Shown here one piece after another: positions 45,381-54,099 of a stretch of 64,000 nt of DNA. The notes beneath the pieces are model-generated. The model did not search any database, had not been told where the DNA came from, and saw only the letters and a program-made list of their open reading frames with translations. The stretch spans positions 1-64,000 of the forward strand of contig NZ_JAWXRD010000027.1 in assembly GCF_033843265.1 (NCBI RefSeq). The letters run 5' to 3'. How positions within the stretch are numbered: position 1 is the stretch's first letter; the number at the start of each line of letters is the position of its first letter. The position numbers and the translations under genes were made by a program. The stretch is from Scandinavium lactucae (GTDB lineage: Bacteria; Pseudomonadota; Gammaproteobacteria; Enterobacterales; Enterobacteriaceae).

Positions 45381-45396
45381 GGTGACTTACCTCACA
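45381..45396 (-). promoter_or_regulatory. CRP-binding site upstream of dadA
   Basis: GGTGA-N6-TCACA, matching the TGTGA-N6-TCACA consensus at 9 of 10 positions with exact spacing, centred about 95 bases upstream of the dadA start codon. The dad operon is known to be CRP-activated in E. coli. Confidence 0.75.
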
Positions 45397-45457
45397 GATG
45401 CCCGTATGACAAAGGTATGCGCGGTTTTGAAATCTCCTGCTGCGGCGCTATTTTCGC

Positions 45458-45472
45458 CAGCACAATATTCTG
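45458..45472. promoter_or_regulatory. candidate Lrp-binding site
   Basis: CAGCACAATATTCTG matches the Lrp consensus YAGHAWATTWTDCTR at 13 of 15 positions. E. coli dadAX is regulated by Lrp in response to alanine and leucine. Confidence 0.6.
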
Positions 45473-45612
45473 TGTAAAATCCAAAACGTCGCCGTTGACG
45501 CAGGGAAATCGCGAAGAAAAATATTTGCTGTTCGCACGTTAACGTGGGGGTGTTCTATTCTTGATCTGAGGCTCTCCAGACAGAGAGGGCCGCCAACAAT
45601 GAGGGCGCGCTA

Positions 45613-47145
45613 ATGGCTACGATTGACTCCATGAATAAGGACACCACACGTCTGAGCGATGGACCCGACTGGACCTTCGAGCTGCTGGATACCTATCTGG
45701 CGGAAATCGACCGGGTGGCGAAGCTGTACCGGCTCGACACCTATCCCCATCAAATCGAAGTTATTACCTCCGAACAGATGATGGACGCCTACTCCAGCGT
45801 CGGGATGCCGATTAACTATACCCACTGGTCGTTTGGCAAAAAATTTATCGAAACCGAGCGACTCTATAAGCACGGGCAGCAGGGGCTGGCGTATGAAATC
45901 GTTATCAACTCCAACCCCTGTATCGCCTATCTGATGGAAGAGAACACCATGACCATGCAGGCGCTGGTCATGGCGCACGCCTGCTACGGGCATAACTCTT
46001 TCTTCAAGAATAACTATCTGTTCCGCAGCTGGACCGACGCCAGCTCGATTGTCGATTACCTGATTTTCGCCCGGAAATACATCACCGAATGCGAAGAGCG
46101 CTATGGCGTGGATGAAGTGGAGAAGCTGCTCGACTCCTGTCATGCCCTGATGAACTACGGGGTGGATCGTTACAAACGCCCACAGAAGATTTCGTTGCAG
46201 GAAGAGAAGGCCCGGCAGAAAAGCCGGGAAGAGTATCTGCAAAGCCAGGTGAATACCCTGTGGCGCACCCTGCCGAAGAAAGAGGAAGAGAAAACCGTCG
46301 CCGAAGTGCGCCGTTATCCGTCAGAGCCGCAGGAGAATCTGCTCTATTTTATGGAAAAAAATGCCCCGCTGCTGGAGTCCTGGCAGCGTGAGATCCTGCG
46401 TATTGTGCGCAAGGTCAGCCAGTATTTTTATCCGCAGAAGCAGACCCAGGTGATGAACGAGGGCTGGGCGACCTTCTGGCACTACACCATCCTCAATCAT
46501 CTGTACGATGAAGGTAAAGTGACCGAGCGCTTTATGCTGGAGTTTCTGCACAGCCATACCAACGTGGTGTTCCAGCCGCCGTATAACAGCCCGTGGTACA
46601 GCGGTATTAACCCGTATGCGCTGGGCTTTGCGATGTTCCAGGACATTAAACGCATCTGTCAGTCACCGACCGAAGAAGACAAATACTGGTTCCCGGATAT
46701 CGCGGGCTCCGACTGGCTCGAGACCCTGCACTTCGCGATGCGCGACTTTAAGGATGAGAGCTTTATCAGCCAGTTCCTGTCGCCAAAGGTGATGCGTGAT
46801 TTCCGCCTGTTCACGGTGCTCGATGACGATCACAATAACTTCCTCGAGATTTCGGCTATCCACAACGAGGAAGGGTATCGGGAGATCCGCAACCGGCTGT
46901 CGTCGCAGTACAATCTCAGCAACCTTGAACCGAATATTCAGGTCTGGAACGTGGATCTGCGCGGCGATCGCTCCCTGACGTTACGCTATGTGCCGCACAA
47001 CCGCGCCCCGCTGGATATGGGCCGTCGGGAAGTGCTCAAACACGTGCATCGTCTGTGGGGCTTTGACGTACATCTTGAGCAACAGAATGCCGACGGCAGC
47101 GTCGAGCTGTTGGAGCGCTGCCCGCCGCGACAAAATCTGCTGTAA
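45613..47145 (+). CDS. ycgB: SpoVR-family protein YcgB
   Basis: 510-residue cytoplasmic protein of the SpoVR family, same length as E. coli YcgB. Conserved histidine-containing motifs 'AHACYGHNSFFKNNYLF' and 'NEGWATFWHYTILNHLYDEG' suggest metal binding, but the function is unknown. In many bacteria the family is found with yeaH and a YeaG-type kinase; those genes are not in this window. The gene starts with ATG 292 bases from the divergent dadA. Confidence 0.94.
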   Translation: MATIDSMNKDTTRLSDGPDWTFELLDTYLAEIDRVAKLYRLDTYPHQIEVITSEQMMDAYSSVGMPINYTHWSFGKKFIETERLYKHGQQGLAYEIVINSNPCIAYLMEENTMTMQALVMAHACYGHNSFFKNNYLFRSWTDASSIVDYLIFARKYITECEERYGVDEVEKLLDSCHALMNYGVDRYKRPQKISLQEEKARQKSREEYLQSQVNTLWRTLPKKEEEKTVAEVRRYPSEPQENLLYFMEKNAPLLESWQREILRIVRKVSQYFYPQKQTQVMNEGWATFWHYTILNHLYDEGKVTERFMLEFLHSHTNVVFQPPYNSPWYSGINPYALGFAMFQDIKRICQSPTEEDKYWFPDIAGSDWLETLHFAMRDFKDESFISQFLSPKVMRDFRLFTVLDDDHNNFLEISAIHNEEGYREIRNRLSSQYNLSNLEPNIQVWNVDLRGDRSLTLRYVPHNRAPLDMGRREVLKHVHRLWGFDVHLEQQNADGSVELLERCPPRQNLL

Positions 47146-47156
47146 ATCCAATAAAT

Positions 47157-47182
47157 AAAGCCGCTCACTGAGCGGCTTATTA
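47157..47182. terminator. bidirectional terminator between ycgB and fadR
   Basis: Eight-base-pair stem AAGCCGCT/AGCGGCTT with a short loop, located between convergent genes. The T/A-tracts on both sides are short. Confidence 0.6.
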
Positions 47183-47202
47183 CTGTCTGGTGTGGCGAAT
47201 GA

Positions 47203-47922
47203 TTAACGACCGTGAATGGCCAAATCACCCGGCAGCGTTTTCTGCATTTTATGCCAGATGAGGCCGGAATCGTGACCGTAACGACGAACGGTTTCGTACA
47301 CCTGCTCGTGCTCGCCCTGCTCGCAAATTTTCGCCAGCTGATGGTAGAAGCCCAGCGCCAGGCTGCGTGCTTCCGGGTTAGCAAAGTAGTGACGACCGAT
47401 GCGGGTATACAGCCCTTTCATGCCGTTGAGGATCAGGCCATAAATCGGATTGCCGGAGGCAAAAGCCAAGCCGCGGAAAATGCTGTAATCAAGCTCGGCG
47501 AAGGCGTCGGCGTGATCTTCCACTTCGCGCGCGGTGGCCAACACGGCCAACGCATCTTCAGGATGCTGACGGAACGCGGTACGAATGAAGATGGTCGCGA
47601 TGTTGGTACGCACGGAGAGCAGATTGTCGATCAGCTGGGGGACACGGTCGTGATCGAGACGCGCCAGGGTTTCAAGAATGTTGAGGCCTGAGGTTTCCCA
47701 GAAGTTATTCACTTTGGTCGGTTTACCGTGCTGAATCGTCAGCCAGCCGTCACGCGCCAGACGTTGTAACACTTCGCGTAAGGTGGTACGAGTGACGCCG
47801 ATCAGTTCAGAAAGCTCACGCTCTGCGGGCAGGATAGTGCCAGGGGGAAAGCGGTTATTCCAGATACTTTCAATGATGTACTCTTCCGCGAAACCCGCCG
47901 GGCTCTGCGCCTTAATGACCAT
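47203..47922 (-). CDS. fadR: fatty acid metabolism regulator FadR
   Basis: 239-residue GntR-family regulator, the same length as E. coli FadR. The winged helix covers residues 8-72 (PAERELSELIGVTRTTLREVLQ). The C-terminal helical domain binds long-chain acyl-CoA. It represses fad genes and activates fabA and fabB. A fadD operator in this window is a likely target. The ATG at 47922 is chosen by match to E. coli; the frame is open for 89 more codons but overlaps the nhaB start. Confidence 0.97.
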   Translation of the reverse strand: MVIKAQSPAGFAEEYIIESIWNNRFPPGTILPAERELSELIGVTRTTLREVLQRLARDGWLTIQHGKPTKVNNFWETSGLNILETLARLDHDRVPQLIDNLLSVRTNIATIFIRTAFRQHPEDALAVLATAREVEDHADAFAELDYSIFRGLAFASGNPIYGLILNGMKGLYTRIGRHYFANPEARSLALGFYHQLAKICEQGEHEQVYETVRRYGHDSGLIWHKMQKTLPGDLAIHGR

Positions 47923-48137
47923 AGTGAGATTTCCATTACACAGCGTTGCAAATATTGAACTCATCATACCAGAGCCAGTCAGGGGCAGATAGCGCATCGC
48001 CGCAATTAAAAAGGGATCGCCGTTTAAGTTTACGCATTTAGTCGCGGCGGCTTTGCTTGCTTGTCGCGGCCTCAGGACCGATACTTCCTTACTCTTCTCA
48101 GGAAACTGCTTACTTTTGACGGGATCGGAAATCTGTC

Positions 48138-49694
48138 GTGGAAATATCAACCTCTCGCGCGTTGTGGCGCAACTTTCTGGGCCAGTCACCCGACTGGTAC
48201 AAACTGACGCTGATTGTCTTTTTAGTCATTAACCCAGTCGTCTTTTACGTCAATCCGTTTATCGCTGGCTGGATGCTGGTGGCGGAATTTATCTTCACCC
48301 TGGCAATGGCGCTGAAATGCTATCCCCTGCTCCCCGGCGGCCTGTTGGCTATTGAAGGGGTGATGATTGGGATGACCAGCGCCGAGCATGTGCGCGAAGA
48401 AATTGCTAACAACCTCGAAGTGCTGCTGTTGCTGATGTTTATGGTCGCAGGTATCTATTTCATGAAGCAGCTGCTGCTGTTCATCTTCACCCGCCTGCTG
48501 CTGACCATCCAGAGTAAGATGCTGCTGTCCGCGGCCTTCTGTCTCGCCGCTGCGTTTTTATCCGCCTTCCTGGATGCGCTCACGGTGGTTGCCGTTATCA
48601 TCAGCGTCGCGGTCGGTTTCTACGGGATCTATCATCGTGTGGCCTCGTCGCGGCCAGGCGATAACGATATGCTCGACGACAGCCATATTGAGGTGCATAA
48701 CAAAGACGTACTGGAACAGTTCCGCGCCTTCCTGCGCAGCCTGATGATGCACGCCGGGGTCGGAACCGCGCTCGGCGGGGTGATGACCATGGTGGGCGAG
48801 CCGCAAAACCTGATCATCGCCAAAGCCGCAGGCTGGCATTTTGGCGAATTTTTCATGCGTATGCTGCCGGTTACCCTGCCGGTGTTTGTGTGCGGGATGC
48901 TGACCTGTCTGCTGGTCGAGAAATTTAAGCTGTTTGGCTATGGCGGCGAACTGCCCCCGGGCGTGCGCGATGTGCTGAAAGACTTCGATAACAAGAGCCG
49001 CGAACAGCGTACCCGCCAGGAAACGCTGAAGCTGGTGGTGCAGGGCATTATCGGCGTCTGGCTAGTGCTGGCGCTGGCGCTGCACCTGGCGGAAGTGGGA
49101 CTGATTGGCCTGACGGTTATCATCCTTGCGACCTCCCTGACCGGCGTGACAGATGAACATGCGATTGGCAAAGCCTTTACCGAAGCGCTACCGTTTACTG
49201 CCCTGCTGACGGTGTTTTTCGCGGTGGTGGCGGTTATCATCGATCAGGCGCTGTTCGGGCCGATTATCGACTTCGTGTTACAGGCCTCGCCGCACGCGCA
49301 GCTATCGCTGTTCTATTTGTTCAACGGCCTACTCTCATCCATTTCTGACAATGTATTTGTCGGTACGGTGTATATCAATGAGGCCAAAGCGGCGCTGGAA
49401 CATGGGGCAATTTCCTTGCAGCAGTTCGAGATGCTGGCGGTGGCAATCAATACCGGTACTAACCTGCCCTCGGTGGCGACACCTAACGGTCAGGCTGCGT
49501 TCCTGTTCCTGCTCACCTCTGCCCTCGCCCCGCTGATACGCCTCTCGTATGGCCGAATGGTGTGGATGGCGCTGCCTTATACCATTGTGCTGACCATTGT
49601 CGGCCTGCTGTGCGTCGAGTTTACGCTGATCCCCTATACCGAATGGATGACGGCCAACGGCTGGCTGGTCAGCACGGGTATCCCGGCACATTAA
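48138..49694 (+). CDS. nhaB: Na+/H+ antiporter NhaB
   Basis: 518-residue inner-membrane antiporter with about 12 helices; E. coli NhaB has 513 residues. It expels Na+ in exchange for protons, electrogenic and most active near neutral pH. Conserved segments include 'SAFLDALTVVAVIISVAVGFYG' in part, 'GGVMTMVGEPQNLIIAK', and 'NTGTNLPSVATPNGQAAFLF'. The start is GTG (MEIS...ALWRNFLGQSPDWYK). It is divergent from fadR with a 215-base gap. Confidence 0.95.
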   Translation: MEISTSRALWRNFLGQSPDWYKLTLIVFLVINPVVFYVNPFIAGWMLVAEFIFTLAMALKCYPLLPGGLLAIEGVMIGMTSAEHVREEIANNLEVLLLLMFMVAGIYFMKQLLLFIFTRLLLTIQSKMLLSAAFCLAAAFLSAFLDALTVVAVIISVAVGFYGIYHRVASSRPGDNDMLDDSHIEVHNKDVLEQFRAFLRSLMMHAGVGTALGGVMTMVGEPQNLIIAKAAGWHFGEFFMRMLPVTLPVFVCGMLTCLLVEKFKLFGYGGELPPGVRDVLKDFDNKSREQRTRQETLKLVVQGIIGVWLVLALALHLAEVGLIGLTVIILATSLTGVTDEHAIGKAFTEALPFTALLTVFFAVVAVIIDQALFGPIIDFVLQASPHAQLSLFYLFNGLLSSISDNVFVGTVYINEAKAALEHGAISLQQFEMLAVAINTGTNLPSVATPNGQAAFLFLLTSALAPLIRLSYGRMVWMALPYTIVLTIVGLLCVEFTLIPYTEWMTANGWLVSTGIPAH

Positions 49695-49709
49695 ACCTGC
49701 TCTGATTGA

Positions 49710-49740
49710 CGCCCGGACTCTTTTCCGGGCGAATTAATCA
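49710..49740 (+). terminator. possible terminator of nhaB
   Basis: Seven-base-pair GC-rich stem CGCCCGG/CCGGGCG with an 8-base loop, 16 bases after the nhaB stop. No T-run follows, so this is tentative. Confidence 0.45.
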
Positions 49741-49829
49741 ACCGTTACGTAATATTTTTGCGACGCCTGGTGGCGCGGGAAATGAATTCGTTTAAACTGC
49801 GGTGTCTAGCATGTTCCAGGGAAATGATT

Positions 49830-50360
49830 ATGTTGCGATTTTTAAACCAGTGCTCACGCGGTCGCGGAGCGTGGTTGTTGATGGCGTTAGTGGCCTTTGC
49901 ACTCGAAATGGTCGCGCTGTGGTTCCAGCACGTGATGCTGCTCAAGCCGTGCGTTATGTGTATTTACGAGCGCTGTGCGCTGTTCGGGATTATGGGCGCG
50001 GGTATTGTCGGTGCCATTGCACCAAAAACGCCATTGCGTTATGCGGCCATCCTGATTTGGCTTTACAGCGCCTGGCGCGGCGTTCAGCTGGCGTGGGAAC
50101 ACACCATGATCCAGCTGCATCCATCCCCGTTCCAGACCTGCGATTTTGCCGCCCGCTTCCCAAACTGGCTGCCATTGGATAAGTGGCTGCCGCAGGTGTT
50201 TGTGGCGTCAGGTGACTGTGCCGAACGTCAGTGGCAATTCCTGACACTGGAAATGCCGCAGTGGCTGGTAGGCATTTTCGCCGCCTTCCTGATTGTCGGT
50301 TTACTGGTGTTGATTGCCCAGGCGTTCAAACCGAAAAAACGTGACCTGTTTGGACGATAA
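49830..50360 (+). CDS. dsbB: disulfide bond formation protein DsbB
   Basis: 176-residue inner-membrane protein with four helices, same length as E. coli DsbB. It reoxidises periplasmic DsbA and passes electrons to ubiquinone or menaquinone. The redox-active pairs are present: Cys41-Val-Met-Cys44 after the first helix, and the second-loop cysteines in QTCDF and SGDCAER. The ATG at 49830 is chosen by match to E. coli; longer in-frame starts lie upstream. Confidence 0.96.
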   Translation: MLRFLNQCSRGRGAWLLMALVAFALEMVALWFQHVMLLKPCVMCIYERCALFGIMGAGIVGAIAPKTPLRYAAILIWLYSAWRGVQLAWEHTMIQLHPSPFQTCDFAARFPNWLPLDKWLPQVFVASGDCAERQWQFLTLEMPQWLVGIFAAFLIVGLLVLIAQAFKPKKRDLFGR

Positions 50361-50379
50361 AAGCAAACGGCACACCACT

Positions 50380-50405
50380 AAACGCTCCTTCGGGAGCGTT
50401 TTTTT
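50380..50405 (+). terminator. rho-independent terminator of dsbB
   Basis: Stem AAACGCTCC/GGAGCGTTT with a TTCG tetraloop, then a T-run, 19 bases after dsbB. Confidence 0.92.
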
Positions 50406-50568
50406 ATCTAACACTCCCCCGTTATGCTGATTCGTAAGGCTTCATCATCGTCACCCAAAAAGGCCAGCCGGAAACCGAAATGGATTCCAGACCGGGGCAA
50501 AGCGCGGCTTCAATAGCCATAACGATCATGATGAAAACATCGCGGCAGCGGTCAGGGGCAGGAACAAC

Positions 50569-50603
50569 AACGCCACCGGCATTTCTGCGGGTGGCGTTTT
50601 CAT
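50569..50603 (+). terminator. hairpin before the 3' end of ycgN
   Basis: Perfect nine-base-pair stem AACGCCACC/GGTGGCGTT with a 12-base loop. On the plus strand it is followed by TTTCATTT, so it could end a plus-strand transcript from the dsbB-ycgN gap. On the minus strand the following bases (GTTGTTGTT) make a weaker terminator for ycgN. Confidence 0.55.
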
Positions 50604-50613
50604 TTGCGGACAG

Positions 50614-51057
50614 TTAACCGCGATTTGGGTGATTCAGAATATGGTCTTCCCAGTCACGTACGTCCGATTCCGGCACCGCAATATGACGCACCGAAATGCG
50701 CTCGCCGTGCATCGCCGCTTTAGAACCGGTCAACAGCGGATGCCATGTCGGCAACGGCTTACCCTCTGCCAGCAGACGATAAGCGCAGGTATGCGGCAGC
50801 CATTCAAAGGTAGGCAGATTGTCGCGGGTCAGCTTGATGCAATCGGCCTCATACTCAAAGCGGCGCTCGTAGTTGCGGCACTGGCAGGTTTTGATATTCA
50901 GCTGGCGACAGGCAACGTTGGTGAAGTAGATTTCATCGCTGTCTTCATCCATCAGCTTGTGCAGGCAGCATTGACCGCAGCCGTCGCACAAAGACTCCCA
51001 CTCAACGTCGGTCATCTGTTCGAGAGTTTTGCTTTGCCAGAAGGGTGTGTCGCTCAT
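50614..51057 (-). CDS. ycgN: UPF0260 cysteine-cluster protein YcgN
   Basis: 147-residue cytoplasmic protein; E. coli YcgN has 153. It carries the cysteine cluster CDGCGQCC (residues 29-36) and further cysteines (CRQLNIKTCQCRNY), suggesting a bound metal or iron-sulfur centre. Function is unknown. The start MSDTPFWQSK is chosen by match to E. coli. It is in the ycgL-ycgM-ycgN run on the minus strand. Confidence 0.92.
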   Translation of the reverse strand: MSDTPFWQSKTLEQMTDVEWESLCDGCGQCCLHKLMDEDSDEIYFTNVACRQLNIKTCQCRNYERRFEYEADCIKLTRDNLPTFEWLPHTCAYRLLAEGKPLPTWHPLLTGSKAAMHGERISVRHIAVPESDVRDWEDHILNHPNRG

Positions 51058-51152
51058 AGGGAATATCCGCCATTGAAAACCAGGGTGCACCTTATAACCA
51101 GTCTGGCAGAGGGATGCAAGTTTTGCCGCCCGACAGGGGCGGCAATCGATGC

Positions 51153-51812
51153 TTACAGCACGCGGGTCGTGAGAGAATGACCGTTGAAGTTAACGTCCAG
51201 TTCGTCGCCGCTGCTCAGCGGGCCTACGCCCTCCGGCGTACCGGTCAGGATAACGTCCCCGCTTTTCAGGGTGAAGAATCGGCTCATGTAGGCAATCAGC
51301 GGCACAATCTTGTGGATCATGTCGGCGGTATTCCCTAGCTGTCGCACGTCGCCATTGACCTTCAGGCTGAGCGGCGTGTTTTGCGGGTCACCCTGGAAAT
51401 CGCTCACCGGAATGAAACCAGAAATCGGGCAGGAATTATCAAACCCTTTTGCTTTTTCCCACGGCTGCCCGGCTTTCTTCAATTTGCCCTGGAGCTCACG
51501 CAGGGTGAGATCCAGCGCTACACCATAACCGGCAATCGCCTTGAGCACGTGTTCTTCGCTGGCATGGCGCAACGTACCGCCAATCAGCACCGCCAGTTCA
51601 ACTTCATGATGTACTGCGCCGAGCCCTTCCGGTAACACCAGCGGCTGGCGAATGTCGCACAGCGCCGTTTCAGGTTTAATAAACAGCACCGGTTCTTCCG
51701 GCGTCGCGCTGCCCATTTCCTGAATATGTTTCGCGTAATTACTGCCTACACAAACCACTTTACTGACCGGGTAATCCAGTAGCGCACCCTGCCAGTTATG
51801 ATGTTGATACAT
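51153..51812 (-). CDS. ycgM: fumarylacetoacetate hydrolase-family protein YcgM
   Basis: 219-residue FAH-superfamily enzyme, same length as E. coli YcgM. The metal-binding glutamates lie in 'FIKPETAL' and 'HHEVELAVLIGG'. The motif 'GDVILTGTPEGVGPLSSGD' is typical of the fold. Relatives act as acylpyruvases or oxaloacetate tautomerases; the latter role, correcting enol-oxaloacetate, is the best current guess. It is 19 bases downstream of ycgL. Confidence 0.93.
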   Translation of the reverse strand: MYQHHNWQGALLDYPVSKVVCVGSNYAKHIQEMGSATPEEPVLFIKPETALCDIRQPLVLPEGLGAVHHEVELAVLIGGTLRHASEEHVLKAIAGYGVALDLTLRELQGKLKKAGQPWEKAKGFDNSCPISGFIPVSDFQGDPQNTPLSLKVNGDVRQLGNTADMIHKIVPLIAYMSRFFTLKSGDVILTGTPEGVGPLSSGDELDVNFNGHSLTTRVL

Positions 51813-51831
51813 GCCAGCTCCTGTCGTTGCG

Positions 51832-52107
51832 TTATTTTTTACCGCTCTCCTGGAGATGTTGCTTGAGTAAATTTTCCGGTGGAGGCGGCATTTGCAGATA
51901 ATAGCCTTGTTCAGTTAAGGCTTGTTTGACCTTATCCAGTGAGGCATTGGCCAATTGCTTACGCCCATCCAGGGGCAGAATCATTGCAAGCTGCGGCTGA
52001 CCAAAGCTCTTCATTAATTCTTCCGGAACGCGGGAGAAATCGTCTTTTTTTTCGACATAAAGGTAAGTTTGATCGCGCCTGGTACTTTTGTAGATCACAC
52101 AAAACAT
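51832..52107 (-). CDS. ycgL: YcgL-domain protein
   Basis: 91-residue protein of the YcgL family (E. coli form is 108, with a longer N-terminus). It begins MFCVIYKSTRRDQTYLYVEKKDDF, and a stop codon lies six codons upstream in frame, so this is the only possible start. Function unknown. It is divergent from minC with a 125-base gap. Confidence 0.9.
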   Translation of the reverse strand: MFCVIYKSTRRDQTYLYVEKKDDFSRVPEELMKSFGQPQLAMILPLDGRKQLANASLDKVKQALTEQGYYLQMPPPPENLLKQHLQESGKK

Positions 52108-52232
52108 GACTTTTACTCTGAATTAGCCTGTGGCGACTTGCCACTCTATATTAGTGACTATAACATGCCCTGTAGTCTTCGGAATATCACCGCAGCTGTG
52201 CGGCCGATAAATTGAAATTGAGTAAGGCCAGG

Positions 52233-52931
52233 ATGTCAAATACGCCAATCGAACTTAAAGGCAGTAGCTTCACGTTATCAGTGGTTCATTTGCACGAGGC
52301 AAAACCCGAGGTTATTCGTCAGGCGTTAGAAGACAAAATCGCCCAGGCTCCCGCTTTTCTGCGACACGCCCCTGTTGTTGTGAATATCAGCAGTCTGGCT
52401 GACATCACGCAGTGGAAACCGCTTCAACAAGTCATTAGTGCGACCGGTTTACGCATTATGGGCGTCAGCGGCTGCAAAAATCCCGAATTAAAAGCCGAGA
52501 TTGAGCGCGCGGGCATTCCCTTACTCACTGAAGGGAAAGAAAAAGTTCAGCGAGTTACCCCTGTTGAAGCCCCTGCTCCCGCCCCAATTGTTACCCCGGT
52601 CACAAAAACGCGATTGATTGATACACCGGTTCGTTCCGGTCAGCGCATTTATGCACCAAACTGTGATCTGATTGTCACAAGTCATGTCAGTGCCGGCGCT
52701 GAACTTATCGCCGACGGTAACATTCATATCTATGGCATGATGCGTGGACGTGCGCTGGCGGGCGCAAGCGGTGACAGGGAAGCACAAATATTTTGTACCC
52801 ACCTTGCGGCAGAACTGGTGTCTATCGCAGGGGAATACTGGCTGAGTGAAAACATCACCGCCGATTATTATGGCAAAGCGGTCCGTCTGCGTCTGGACGA
52901 AGCGGCTTTGACAATTGAACCGTTAAACTAA
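52233..52931 (+). CDS. minC: septum site-determining protein MinC
   Basis: 232-residue FtsZ-polymerisation inhibitor. The N-terminal domain (residues 1-100) blocks FtsZ assembly. A Pro/Ala-rich linker follows (VEAPAPAPIVTPV). The C-terminal beta-helix (residues 125-232, YAPNCDLIVTSHVSAGAELI) dimerises and binds MinD. The ATG at 52233 is chosen by E. coli alignment. First gene of minCDE. Confidence 0.97.
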   Translation: MSNTPIELKGSSFTLSVVHLHEAKPEVIRQALEDKIAQAPAFLRHAPVVVNISSLADITQWKPLQQVISATGLRIMGVSGCKNPELKAEIERAGIPLLTEGKEKVQRVTPVEAPAPAPIVTPVTKTRLIDTPVRSGQRIYAPNCDLIVTSHVSAGAELIADGNIHIYGMMRGRALAGASGDREAQIFCTHLAAELVSIAGEYWLSENITADYYGKAVRLRLDEAALTIEPLN

Positions 52932-52954
52932 TCCCTTTTTAACAAGGAATTTTT

Positions 52955-53767
52955 ATGGCACGCATTATTGTTGTGACTTCGGGTAAAGGGGGCGTTGGCA
53001 AGACCACCTCCAGCGCGGCCATCGCTACAGGTTTGGCCCAGAAGGGAAAGAAAACTGTCGTAATCGATTTCGATATCGGCCTGCGTAACCTCGACTTGAT
53101 CATGGGCTGCGAACGCCGTGTGGTTTATGATTTCGTCAACGTGATTCAGGGCGATGCCACGCTGAACCAGGCGCTGATTAAAGATAAACGTACCGAAAAC
53201 CTCTATATTCTCCCCGCATCGCAAACCCGCGATAAAGACGCCCTGACCTACGAAGGCGTTGAGAAAGTCCTGGAAGAGCTGAAGAAGATGGAATTCGACT
53301 TCATCGTCTGTGACTCCCCGGCCGGGATCGAAACCGGTGCGCTGATGGCACTGTACTTCGCTGACGAAGCGGTGATCACCACCAACCCGGAAGTTTCTTC
53401 TGTTCGCGACTCCGACCGTATCCTCGGCATCCTGGCGTCGAAATCCCGTCGCGCAGAGAAAGGTGAAGATCCGATTAAAGAACATCTTTTGCTGACCCGC
53501 TACAACCCGGGCCGCGTCAGCAGAGGCGATATGCTTAGCATGGAAGATGTGCTGGAAATTCTGCGCATCAAACTGGTTGGCGTGATCCCTGAAGATCAGT
53601 CAGTGCTGCGCGCCTCTAACCAGGGTGAGCCGGTTATTCTGGATGCCGAAGCGGACGCGGGCAAAGCCTACGCCGACACGGTAGATCGTCTACTGGGAGA
53701 AGAACGTCCTTTCCGCTTCATTGAAGAAGAGAAGAAAGGTTTCCTCAAACGCCTGTTCGGAGGATAA
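52955..53767 (+). CDS. minD: septum site-determining ATPase MinD
   Basis: 270-residue deviant-Walker ParA/MinD ATPase, same length as in E. coli. The Walker motif GKGGVGKTT is at residues 10-18, and the C-terminal amphipathic membrane-targeting helix ends KKGFLKRLFGG. ATP-bound MinD binds the membrane, recruits MinC and is released by MinE, producing pole-to-pole oscillation. 23 bases after minC. Confidence 0.98.
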   Translation: MARIIVVTSGKGGVGKTTSSAAIATGLAQKGKKTVVIDFDIGLRNLDLIMGCERRVVYDFVNVIQGDATLNQALIKDKRTENLYILPASQTRDKDALTYEGVEKVLEELKKMEFDFIVCDSPAGIETGALMALYFADEAVITTNPEVSSVRDSDRILGILASKSRRAEKGEDPIKEHLLLTRYNPGRVSRGDMLSMEDVLEILRIKLVGVIPEDQSVLRASNQGEPVILDAEADAGKAYADTVDRLLGEERPFRFIEEEKKGFLKRLFGG

Positions 53768-53770
53768 GTT

Positions 53771-54040
53771 ATGGCATTACTCGACTTTTTTCTCTCACGA
53801 AAAAAGAACACCGCCAACATCGCGAAAGAACGTTTACAGATTATCGTCGCGGAGCGTCGTCGTAGTGACGCTGAACCGCATTATTTGCCGCAGCTCAGGA
53901 AGGATATTCTTGAAGTTATCTGCAAATACATTCAGATCGATCCCGAAATGGTGACCGTTCAGCTGGAGCAAAAAGATGGGGATATCTCCATCCTTGAGCT
54001 CAACGTGACGCTCCCCGAAGCGGAAGAATCGAAGTCGTAA
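53771..54040 (+). CDS. minE: cell division topological factor MinE
   Basis: 89-residue MinE (E. coli 88). The anti-MinCD domain (residues 1-31, LLDFFLSRKKNTANIAKERL) stimulates MinD ATPase. The rest is the dimerising topological-specificity domain. It starts 3 bases after minD and ends in an acidic tail (LPEAEESKS). Confidence 0.97.
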   Translation: MALLDFFLSRKKNTANIAKERLQIIVAERRRSDAEPHYLPQLRKDILEVICKYIQIDPEMVTVQLEQKDGDISILELNVTLPEAEESKS

Positions 54041-54061
54041 TCACGATGCGCTAAGACAAAA

Positions 54062-54086
54062 AACCCCGGAATTCCGGGGTTTTTTA
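54062..54086. terminator. bidirectional terminator between minE and rnd
   Basis: Nine-base-pair stem ACCCCGGAA/TTCCGGGGT flanked by an A-run on one side and a T-run on the other, between convergent genes. Confidence 0.92.
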
Positions 54087-54099
54087 TTGTGCTGCCGTA

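Larger units (their letters stand above)
45294..45612. promoter_or_regulatory. divergent control region dadA-ycgB
   Basis: 319 bases with no gene. The dadA side holds a CRP site (45381-45396) and an Lrp-like box (45458-45472). The ycgB side holds a possible RpoS-type -10 near 45555-45561 (CTATTCT) 51 bases before the ycgB ATG, plausible because ycgB is RpoS dependent in E. coli. Confidence 0.7.

Noticed and set aside
47923..48189. N-terminal extension of FadR by 89 residues
   Set aside because: It would overlap the nhaB start and is absent from FadR. The start at 47922 gives exactly the E. coli length.
50424..50516. 30-codon basic reading frame between dsbB and ycgN
   Set aside because: No ribosome-binding site precedes the ATG and I recognise no family. 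Kept as an observation, not as a gene.
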